DNA from: Macrostomum hystrix
Lineage: Eukaryota > Platyhelminthes > Macrostomidae
Assembly: GCA_950097015.1 (NCBI GenBank)
Contig: CATNEN010000002.1
Span: 1,674,001-1,738,000 of the forward strand
Direction: 5' to 3'
Length of the DNA: 64,000 bases
A program made the translations under genes and the position numbers. Shown piece by piece: positions 27,101 through 39,100 of this stretch. Each line of letters starts with the position of its first letter. Position 1 is the first letter of the stretch. A model generated the notes under the pieces. It saw only the letters and a program-made list of their open reading frames with translations. It was not told the origin of the DNA and searched no databases.

Positions 27101-30100
27101 CTTGTGACCTTGTTCTGTTCTGCTTTTCGTTGTGTCTTTGTTCTGTTCAGCTTTTCCTTGGGTCTTTGTTCTTTCTTTTTTATCTCGTTTCTTTGTTTTG
27201 TTTTTGCTTTTCAACCGTCTTTGTTCTATTACGCTTTAGCTTGTCTTTGTTCTGTAATGCTTTGGATTGTGTCTTTGTTCTGTTATGCTTTAGATTGTGT
27301 CTTTGTTCTGTTATGCTTTGGATTGTGTCTTTGTTCTTTCTTTTTTATCTCGTGTCTTTGTTTTGTTTTTGCTTTTTCAACCGTCTTTGTGTTATTACGC
27401 TTTAGCTTGTCTTTGTTCTGTTCTGCTTTGTATTGTGTCTTTGTTCTTTTATGCTTTGGCTTGTGTCTTTGTTGTGTTGTACACCAATATCCCACTATTA
27501 ACTGTCATCCTATCACAGCTCTTCCTGCGACATTCAGCGTCCAAGTGAAGACTCTGACAGGCAAGCGGTTTTCCGTTGACTTGAAGCCGGACTTAACAAT
27601 TGAGCACATGAAGCAGGCCATCATGATGAAAGAGGGCATTCCAATTGAGCAAATTAGGCTAGTAGCCAACGGTCAGCAGCTTGAGAACGATTGGACAGTG
27701 GCTGGCGCTGGACTCAGTCCCGGCTGCTCTGTAAGCATTGTGCTGCGCCTTCGAGGTGGCGAGCTGGAGCCGATGGCTGAGGAGAAACCACCTGCTGAGC
27801 CTCGCAAACAAACCAGCTCTCGAAAATTTGGGTCCAAAAAAAGTAAGTGATTCCAATCTGCAGTTGGTCTCATTTGGCATATGGCACTCTTTAGAATCTC
27901 TAATGACACTCTTTAGAATCTCTAATGACACTCTTTAGAATCTCTGATGACACTCTTTAGAATCTCTAATGACACTCTTTAGAATCTCTAATGACACTCT
28001 TTAGAATCTCTAATGACACTCTTTAGAATCTCTAATGACACTCTTTAGAATCTCTAATGACACTCTTTAGAATCTCTAATGACACTCTTTAGAATCTCTA
28101 ATGACACTCTTTAGAATCTCTAATGACACTCTTTAGAATCTCTAATGACACTCTTTAGAATCTCTAATGACACTCTTTAGAATCTCTAATGACACTCTTT
28201 AGAATCTCTAATGACACTCTTTAGAATCTCTAATGACACTCTTTAGAATCTCTAATGACACTCTTTAGAATCTCTAATGACACTCTTTAGAATCTCTAAT
28301 GACACTCTTTAGAATCTCTAATGGCACTCTTTAGAATCTCTGATGACACTCTTTAGAATCTCTGATGACACTCTTTAGAATATCTGATGGCACTCTTTAG
28401 AATATCTGATGGCACTCTTTAGAATATCTGATGGCACTCTTTAGAATCTCTGATGGCACTCTTTAGAATCTCTAATGGCACTCTTTAGAATCTCTAATGA
28501 CACTCTTTAGAATCTCTGATGACACTCTTTAGAATATCTGATGGCACTCTTTAGAATATCTGATGGCACTCTTTAGAATCTCTGATGGCACTCTTAAGAC
28601 TATCTGATGACACTCTAAAGACTATCTGATGGCACTCTTTAGAATATCTGATGACACTCTTAAGACTATCTGATGACACTCTTTAGAATCTCTGATGACA
28701 CTCTTAAGACTATCTGATGACACTCTTTAGAATATCTGATGATACTCTTTAGAATCTCTGATGACACTCTAAAGACTATCTGATGACACTCTTTAGAATC
28801 TCTGATGACACTCTTAAGACTATCTGATGACACTCTTAAGACTATCTGATGACACTCTTTAGAATCTCTGATGACACTCTTAAGACTATCTGATGACACT
28901 CTTTAGAATCTCTGATGACACTCTTAAGACTATCTGATGACACTCTTTAGAATCTCTGATGACACTCTTAAGACTATCTGATGACACTCTTTAGAATATC
29001 TGATGACACTCTTAAGACTATCTGATGACACTCTTTAGAATCTCTAATGGCACTCTTTAGAATCTCTAATGACACTCTTTAGAATCTCTAATGGCACTCT
29101 TTAGAATCTCTGATGACACTCTTAAGACTATCTGATGACACTCTTTAGAATCTCTGATGACACTCTTAAGACTATCTGATGACACTCTTTAGAATCTCTG
29201 ATGACACTCTTAAGACTATCTGATGACACTCTTTAGAATCTCTGATGACACTCTTAAGACTATCTGATGACACTCTTTAGAATATCTGATGACACTCTTA
29301 AGACTATCTGATGACACTCTTTAGAATATCTGATGACACTCTTAAGACTATCTGATGACACTCTTTAGAATCTCTAATGGCACTCTTTAGAATCTCTAAT
29401 GACACTCTTTAGAATCTCTAATGACACACTTTAAAAGATCTAATGGCACTGTTTAGAATCTCTTGTAGTACTTTTTAGACATTATAATGGTACTTTTCTA
29501 GTCTCTATTTGGACTCTTGAGTATCTGTTTTGAAGTTTTGATACCTTTATTGCCATCAATGTTAATTTTGAATCTGCAATTCCCAGGCTCAAAGCCGCGC
29601 TGGGATCCACCGAAGCCAGAATCGATGGCCTCCTCAGCCTTCGAAAGCGAGTCAATGGAATCCGCACTAATTGTGGACTCAGGCTCGCTTCTGACTAAAG
29701 CCGCTGTGATTTCTAACCAGTCAAATGCGGCTGTCACCCTGCCCTCTGTTGTGGGCCGGCCCAGGCATCAAGGCGTTATGGTCGGCATGGGACAGAAGGA
29801 TGCCTACGTTGGACATGAAGCTGCCGGAGTTACACTTGGCTGTTAGTCTTGTCACTTTCTTTTCACTTTGTAGCTTCTGTCTTGTCACTCATATCTTCCT
29901 GTACTGTCACTCATTAGTTCCTATCTTGTCACTCATTAGTTCCTATCTTGTCACTCATTAGTTCCTATCTTGTCACTCATTAGTTCCTATCTTGTCACTC
30001 ATTAGTTCCTATCTTGTCACTCATTAGTTCCTGTCTAGTCACTCATTAGTTCCCGTCTTGTCACTCATTAGTTCCTGTCTAGTCACTCATTAGTTCCCGT

Positions 30101-33100
30101 CTTGTCACTCATTAGCTCCCGTCTTGTCACTCATTAGTTCCTATCTTGTCACTCATTAGTTCCCGTCTTGTCACTCATTAGTTCCTATCTTGTCACTCAT
30201 TAGTTCCCGTCTTGTCACTCATTAGTTCCTATCTTGTCACTCATTAGTTCCTATCTTGTCACTCATTAGTTCCTATCTTGTCACTCATTAGTTCCTATCT
30301 TGTCACTCATTAGTTCCTATCTTGTCACTCATTAGTTCCTATCTTGTCAATCATTAGTTCCTATCTTGTCACTCATTAGTTCCTATCTTGTCACTCATTA
30401 GTTCCTATCTTGTCACTCATTAGTTCCTATCTTGTCACTCATTAGTTCCCGTCTTGTCACTCATTAGCTCCCGTCTTGTCACTCATTAGTTCCTATCTTG
30501 TCACTCATTAGTTCCTATCTTGTCAATCATTAGTTCCTATCTTGTCACTCATTAGTTCCTATCTTGTCACTCATTTGTTCCTGTCTAGTGACTCATTAGC
30601 TGCCGTCTTGTCACTCATTAGTTCCTATCTTGTCACTCATTAGTTCCTCTCTAGTCACTCATTAGTTCCTATCTTGTCACTCATTAGTTCCTATCTTGTC
30701 ACTCATTAGTTCCTATCTTGTCACTCATTAGTTCCTGTCTAGTCACTCATTAGCTCCCGTCTTGTCACTCATTAGTTCCTGTCTTGTCACTCATTAGTTC
30801 CTCTCTAGTCACTCATTAGCTCCCGTCTTGTCACTCATTAGTTCCTATCTTGTCACTCATTAGTTCCTATCTTGTCACTCATTAGTTCCTATCTTGTCAC
30901 TCATTAGTTCCTATCTTGTCACTCATTAGTTCCTATCTTGTCACTCATTAGTTCCTATCTTGTCAATCATTAGTTCCTATCTTGTCACTCATTAGTTCCT
31001 ATCTTGTCACTCATTAGTTCCTATCTTGTCACTCATTAGTTCCCGGATATGACTGAAACAGTATCCTATCGTTTCTACTAATAGTAGCACATGGCGAATT
31101 AATCTTCCTCCAAATATTTTCGCATACGAAAAAAAAGTTGGAAAATTTAGTAGAAAATTTCGAAAATGATGCAAACAATATTTCCAAATTTAAGAGCAAC
31201 TAGACATGTTAAAAGTGAAATAATATTTTTCTGCAACCATAAGTCACGTGTACTACACGAAAAGAAAAAAAACCGCGTAAAAAGTGATGTTTACAAAACC
31301 GTGCGCCCAGGCGGCGGGAGGCGTATAGCAAGGGCGTATAGGAAAATTACTATGCGCCCAGGCGGCGGGAGGCGTATAGCAAGGGCGTATAGGAAAATCA
31401 CTATGCGCCCCGGCGCCGGCTGGGCGTATAGCGGGGCGCACGGCGCCCCACTCTGCGCCCCAAAAAGCTGTCCCACCGGGTATCTTGTCACTCATTAGTT
31501 CCTATCTTGTCACTCATTAGTTCCTATCTTGTCACTCATTAGTTCCTATCTTGTCACTCATTAGTTCCTATCTTGTCACTCATTAGTTCCTATCTTGTCA
31601 CTCATTAGTTCCTGTCTTGTCAGTCATCTTGTCACTCCTTACTTCCTGTCTTGTCACTCCTTAATTCCTGTCTTGTCACTCATTGCTTCTCGTCTTGGCA
31701 CCATTCACTATCTACTACTTTGTTATCGCTCTAAGCCTTGTCGTTTATTTTTTTCATGCACATTTATTAATTATATATCTCTTTCAAATTTCAGCCGTTC
31801 GACTTGAGCCGCAAGATCCAATGGTGATGGCAACTCGCCTCGATAAAACTGAAGCCAAAAGCCAGGCCCAAGAAACAGAAAACGAAGAGGAAGATGAAGA
31901 AGAATGTTTCTTAGACGGTAAATCTTACGGCTTTTTTTAATTGAACTTGGCTTTAACTACTCTGTCACCCCACCAACTGCTGTCACTCCACTACCTGCTG
32001 TGTCACTCCACTACCTGCTGTGTCACTCCACTACCTGCTGTGTCACTCCACAACCTCCTCTGTCACCCCACCAACTGCTGTCACTCCACTACCTCTTCTG
32101 TCACTCCATTACCTGCTGTCACTCCATTACCTGCTGTGTCACCCCACTTCCTGCTGTGTCACTCCACTACCTGCTGTGTCACTCCACAACCTCCTCTGTC
32201 ACCCCACCAACTGCTGTCACTCCACTACCTCTTCTGTCACTCCATTACCTGCTGTCACTCCATTACCTGCTGTGTCACCCCACTTCCTGCTGTGTCACTC
32301 CACTACCTGCTGTGTCACTCCACAACCTCCTCTGTCACCCCACCAACTGCTGTCACTCCACTACCTCTTCTGTCACTCCATTACCTGCTGTCACTCCATT
32401 ACCTGCTGTGTCACCCCACTTCCTGCTGTGTCACTCCACTACCTGCTGTGTCACTCCACAACCTCCTCTGTCACCCCACCAACTGCTGTCACTCCACTAC
32501 CTCTTCTGTCACTCCATTACCTGCTGTCACTCCACTACCTGCTGTCACTCCATTACCTGCTGTGTCACTCCATTACCTGCTGTGTCACCCCACTTCCTGC
32601 TGTGTCACTCCACTACCTGCTGTGTCACTCCACTACCTGCTGTGTCACTCCACTACCTGCTGTGTCACTCCACTACCTGCTGTGTCACTCCACTTCCTGC
32701 TGTGTCACTCCACTACCTGCTGTGTCACTCCACTACCTGCTGTGTCACTCCACTTCCTGCTGTGTCACTCCACTACCTGCTGTGTCACTCCACTACCTGC
32801 TGTGTCACTCCACTTCCTGCTGTGTCACTCCACTACCTGCTGTGTCACTCCACTTCCTGCTGTGTCACTCCACTACCTGCTGTGTCACTCCACTTCCTGC
32901 TGTGTCACTCCACTTCCTGCTGTGTCACTCCACTTCCTGCTGTGTCACTCCACTACCTGCTGTGTCACTCCACTACCTGCAGACAGACTTATTAAACAGA
33001 ATGATACTCTGGAATATGCCATCTGTAATTTATAAAATTTATAAATAAATATATTTATAGATTTATTCTCAGCATCACCTGAAGAGTGCTCGATGCAAAT

Positions 33101-36100
33101 CGGTGCTTCATTTCGCAATGCGCAAAAAGCATGTAAGTTCCGAGCAAAAAAACATGAATGTAAATATAATTGAACTGAAGTATGCCATATTTGCGCTGTG
33201 CGTGATTAGCAACAGCTAGATATTATATTAGTACATTTTACAAGCTTGCACTCTTCACACTCACCTATTATTAGCGCCTGATCGGGGCTGGACTGCGGAT
33301 TCGCTGGTCTTTCAGCAGTGCGAAAGCGATGGTGAGAATCATTTTAGCCACGCTCTTCTTATCTTTAGTATTCCACTCCGCTACCACCTGTCCCTATCAC
33401 ACCTGTCCATTTCACACCTGTCCATTTCACACCTGTCCATTTCACACCTGTCCATTTCACACCTGTCCATTTCACACCTGTCCCTCTCACACCAGTCCCT
33501 CTCACACCAGTCCCTCTCACACCAGTCCCTCTCACACCTGTCCATTGCACACCAGCCCAGCTCTCACACCTGTCAATTTCACGCCTGTCAATTTCACACC
33601 TGTCAATTTCACACCTGTCCCTCTCAAACTAGTCCCTCTCACACCAGTACCTCTCACACCAGTCCCTCTCACACCTGTCCCTCTCACACCAGTCCCTCTC
33701 ACACCTGTACCTCTAACAACAGTCCCTCTCACACCAGTCCCTCTCACACCTGTCCATTTCACGCCTGTCCCTCTCACACCTGTCCATTTCACGCCTGTCA
33801 CCATCACACCTGTCCATTTCACGCCTGTCACCATCACACCTGTCCATTTCACGCCCGTCACCGTCACACCTGTCCATTTCACGCCTGTCACCATCACACC
33901 TGTCCATTTCACGCCCGTCACTATCACACCTGTCCATTTCACGCCTGTCACCGTCACACCTGTCCATTTCACGCCCGTCACCATTACACCTGTCCATTTC
34001 ACGCCTGTCACCATCACACCTGTCCATTTCACGCCCGTCACCATCACACCTGTCCATTTCACGCCCGTCACCATCACACCTGTCCATTTCACGCCCGTCA
34101 CCATCACACCTGTCCATTTCACGCCCGTCACCATCACACCTGTCCATTGCACACCAGTCTCTTTCACACCTGTCACTCTCACACCTGTCACTCTCACACC
34201 TGTCCCTCTCACACCTGTCCCTTTCACACCTGTCACCATCACACCTGTCCATTTCACGCCTGTCACCATCACACCTGTCCATTTCACGCCCGTCACCATC
34301 ACACCTGTCCATTTCACGCCCGTCACCATCACACCTGTCCATTTCACGCCCGTCACCATCACACCTGTCCATTGCACACCAGTCCCTGTCATACCTATCC
34401 CTCTCACACCTGTCCATTCCACGCCTGTCACAATCACACCTGTCCCTCTAACACCAGTCCCTCTCACACCAGTCTCTTTCACACCTGCCACTCTCACACC
34501 TGTCACTCTCACACCTGTCCCTCTCACACCTGTCCCTCTCAAACCAGTCCCTCTCACACCTGTCCCTCTCAAACCAGTCCCTCTCACACCTGTCCCTCTC
34601 ACACCTGTCCCTCTCACACCTGTCCCTCTCACACCTGTCCCTCTCACACCTGTCACTCTCACACCTGTACTGTCCACACCTGTCACTCTCACACCTGTCC
34701 CTCTCACACCTGTCCCTCTCACACCTGTCCCTCTCACACCTGTCCCTCTCACACCTGTCCCTCTCAAACCAGTCCCTCTCACACCTGTCCCTCTCACACC
34801 TGTCCCTCTCACACCTGTCCCTCTCACACCTGTCCCTCTCACACCTGTCCCTCTCACACCTGTCCCTCTCACACCTGTCCCTCTCACACCTGTCCCTCTC
34901 ACACCTGTCCCTCTCACACCTGTCACTCTCACACCTGTACTGTCCACACCATTCCAGACATAGCCTACTCTGCCTTGGATAAAGGACTAGAGGAGGACGG
35001 GTTTTTATACTCACTTGGACCCACCGATTGTGCTCAGGACTCAGAAGGCGAATGTGAGCTAAAATGATTTACTTGTTCGAGTTTCATCTTTAGTTTCTTC
35101 CTCACATTTTATTAGCAACCGATAAAAGTACATTGCACATTGCTTCAGATGATGCCGAAAGGAATGTTGAATCTGAAATATCACTCTCTGCGGGTGTCAA
35201 TCAAATGCAGTGTAAGCGTCAAGAATTGAATTCTTATTTTGTAGCTCAAATTATTTATATTTTTTTTCTATGCATTTCATATGCTTAGCAGTACTCCGAC
35301 TGACGTCGCCTAGGGCAGATTATGCACAACAAATGACTTGTTAGTTCGTGTTTAAACATTTTATTAACTACACACCGTTGTTTTCAGACTTTTAACGTAC
35401 CAGTAAGTATGTAGCCCATTGACAGAAAAGGTAGTGGAGTGACACAGCAGGTAGTGGAGTGACACAGCAGGTAGTGGAGTGACACAGCAGGTAGTGGAGT
35501 GACACAGCAGGTAGTGGACTGACGCAGTAATTAGTGGAGTGACAGAGTAGATAAAATGTAATATACTTGCTTTTTCAATGCTGCTGATTTATTATGCAAT
35601 CAAATGTGAACCACGCAAACTTCCAGTCCTGGATCAACCGAAGGGATCAATTTCCGTGGCCGCTGACGAACTTCAAAGCCAACCACGGGGTAATTTCGAA
35701 AACTTTTTTTTGAATTTTATTTTTTATTATCCTCACCTTTCTTTGAAATTCACTACCTGCTGTGTTACTCCACACCCTCTCTGTCACTCCACCACGTCCT
35801 CTGTCACTCCACTTCCTGCTGTGTCACTCCACTACCTGCTGTGTCACTCCACTAACTACTGCATCACTCCACTACCTGCTGTGTCACTCCACTAACTACT
35901 GCATCACTCCACTACCTGCTGTGTCACTCCACTAACTACTGCATCACTCCACTACCTGCTGTGTCACTCCACTAACTATTGCATCACTCCACTACCTGCT
36001 GTGTCACTCCACTAACTACTGCATCACTCCACTACCTGCTGTGTCACTCCACTACCTGCTGTGTCACTCCACTACCTGCTGTGTCACTCCACTACCTGCT

Positions 36101-39100
36101 GTGTCACTCCACTACCTGCTGTGTCACTCCACTACCTGCTGTGTCACTCCACTACCTGCTGTGTCACTCCACTACCTGCTGTGTCACTCCACTACCTGCT
36201 GTGTCACTCCACTACCTGCTGTGTCACTCCACTACCTGCTGTGTCACTCCACTACCTGCTGTGTCACTCCACTAACTACTGCGTCACTCCACTACCTGCT
36301 GTGTCACTCCACTAACTACTGCATCACTCCACTACCTGCTGTGTCACTCCACTAACTACTGCATCACTCCACTACCTGCTGTGTCACTCCACTACCTGCT
36401 GTGTCACTCCACTACCTGCTGTGTCACTCCACTACCTGCTGTGTCACTCCACTACCTGCTGTGTCACTCCACTACCTGCTGTGTCACTCCACTACCTGCT
36501 GTGTCACTCCACTACCTGCTGTGTCACTCCACTACCTGCTGCATCACTCCACTAACTACTGCATCACTCCACAACCTCCTCTGTCACTCCACAACCTCCT
36601 CTGTCACTCCACAACCTGCTCTGACACTCCACAACCTGCTCTGTCACTCCACGCACCCCTCCTTTCTTGGTGACAGGATTATTCGAGTCTAAAATGAAAA
36701 GCAAAAAGAAGGAAAGCAACTTGCTTGAGGCAGACAGCAGCTCTGGAGATTTCGAAGACTCAGAAGACTCAGACGACTCAGAAGACTCAGAAGACTCAGA
36801 CGATGTTTCTATCGAGATGCAGTCGAAAGTGTCAACTACGGCCTCACTTCCCGCTGCAGCTACACCTGCTCAGAGTTACAAAGCTAGATTATCTAGCGCT
36901 TGTGCAACAGATGTGGACACATCGCCCGTTTCATGGGGGTCAGCAGGTAAGGCAAAATCTTACTATTAAGTAGCTTCACTGCCTTCTCTATTTTTATGTG
37001 GGATTTCGTATAAGGAACCGTAAGGAATTTTTCACTACCGTATAATAAAGTACCTTAATCCATCAACTTTCTCCTCTAAAGAAATTATAATACCTGTGCG
37101 TCACGCGATTCTAACCGATTCATTTTAGCCCGAGATCGTGGAGACGATCGCAATGAAGACTTGAGAAAAATGATTGCGTCACGAGACAGGGACCGCGATC
37201 AGACCCGGAGTGAGTTCGCCTATCACCTGCCTTATCTCCACCCTCTACCACCTGCCTGCCTTATCTCCACCCTCTACCACCTGCCTGCCTTATCTCCACC
37301 CTCTACCACCTGCCTGCCTTATCTCCACCCTCTACCACCTGCCTGCCTTATCTCCACCCTCTACCACCTACCTGCCTTATCTCCACCCTCTACCACCTAC
37401 CTGCCTTATCTCCACCCTCTACCACCTACCTGCCTTATCTCCACCCTCTACCACCTGCCTGCCTTATCTCCACCCTCTACCACCTACCTGCCTTATCTCC
37501 ACCCTCTACCACCTACCTGCCTTATCTCCACCCTCTACCACCTTCCCCATCTCCACCCTCTACCACCTGCCTTATCTCCACCCTCTACCACCTGCCTTAT
37601 GTTCACCCTCTACTACCTTCCTCATCTCCACCCTCTACCACCTGCCTTATCTCCACCCTCTACCACCTGCCTTATCTCCACCCTCTACCACCCTCCACCC
37701 TCTACCACCTGCCTTATCTCCACCCTCTACTACCTTCCCCATCTCCACCCTCTACCACCTGCCTTATCTCCACCCTCTACTACCTTCCCCATCTCCACCC
37801 TCTACCACCTGCCTTATCTCCACCCTCTACCACCTGCCTTATCTCCACCCTCTACTACCTTCCTCATCTCCACCCTCTACCACCTGCCTCATCTCCACCC
37901 TTAAACGAACTGCTTAACCGTTTTTTACAATGCTTTCCTTTCAGATCGTCATCGATTTGCTAATTTATCTTCTTTCTCTGCTGCTGCTGCTTCGGCCTAT
38001 GCGGCTTCTGCTGATGCTGACGATTTTACTGAACCGCAAGCAAAGACTGTTAGTGCTGTCGGTTTGCTAATGAGGCGCAATATTGCACCGTCTATGTTAT
38101 CAGAGTGCTTCATCGCTACAGCGCCGCCGCCGCCGCCGCCGCCGCTGCTGCCGCCGGCGCCGACGCCGCTGCCGCCGCCGCAGCCGCAGCCGCAGCCGCA
38201 GCCGCAGCCGCAGACGCAGCCGCAGATGCAGATGTCAGCACCGCGGCTTGTACATCAATCAATGCCAAAAGCTACTGGCTTGTCGCTGCAGGAGGAGATG
38301 AGATTGAGAGCTCATTTTGGCGGCGCTCTCCCCAGACCTCCCCCGCCCGGGCTGGTCATATCAGCTCCTTCGAAAGCTCAACTTCTTCAGCAAACCATGT
38401 TGATGGGGCCTTCTTTTGAAGCTTTTAAAGGATCGGTAAAGTTTTCTGGACGAATTTCTAAGAATTCGTCCGTCTTTGGCAGCGCCGGCGGTGGCGGCGG
38501 CGGCGGCAGCGGCGGCGGTGGCGGCTTTGCAGTTGACAGCTTCGAACGGCGTGAAGAATCTTCGCTAGGCGATCTACTACTGCTGGACGTCCTGCCATTG
38601 AGCATCGGCGTCCAAACAGCCGGCGGTTTATTCCTGCCCATTGCGGACCGCAACAGCACAATACCCCTGCGTCGCCGCGTAGCCTTGTCGCCCTACTGGC
38701 CGGGTCAGGCCAGTCTGACGGCCGTCTTCAGCGAAGGCGAGAGTGTTCTGGCCTGCAACAACAGACCGCTGGCTAGACTGACTCTTCCCATCACTGCCGG
38801 CTGCGTTGCCCAAGTCTATGCGGGCGTGGAAATCGACTGTAACGGCCGCCTGGAGGTCGAACTGTCCCTAGACAGCGAATGGGATGTCGGTGACATTGTC
38901 AATGACTACGTGGGATCGTCCTCTAGCGGGCGATTTCGGCGACAGCGAATCGAAAATTCCGAACGACTATCCGCTGAATGCGTTGACCAAGCTGTAAGGC
39001 GAGGCGAGCGCGACAGACGCACATTCTACGCCTTCTGGCGCGATGTTCTCAACCGGCTGGCTGGAAGGCAGAACCTGGTGGCTGCCTGCTCTGAGGTACC

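Noticed and set aside
27104..27518. Hydrophobic N-terminal extension of the ubiquitin-containing open frame
   Set aside because: The Phe/Leu/Cys-rich part is translation of the T-rich intron 14 repeat; exon 15 begins after the acceptor at 27518.
31941..33048. Cys/Leu/Pro-rich open frames resembling a secreted repetitive protein
   Set aside because: Intronic 20-bp repeat of PARP4; flanking exons 17 and 18 are joined across it.
33329..35067. 544-residue TPVPL-repeat frame and antisense 471-residue frame
   Set aside because: Translation of the 15-bp intron 19 repeat in all frames.
38083..38419. Arg-rich and Ala-rich frames opposite the poly-Pro part of exon 25
   Set aside because: Out-of-frame shadows of the CCG/CAG repeat in the real exon.
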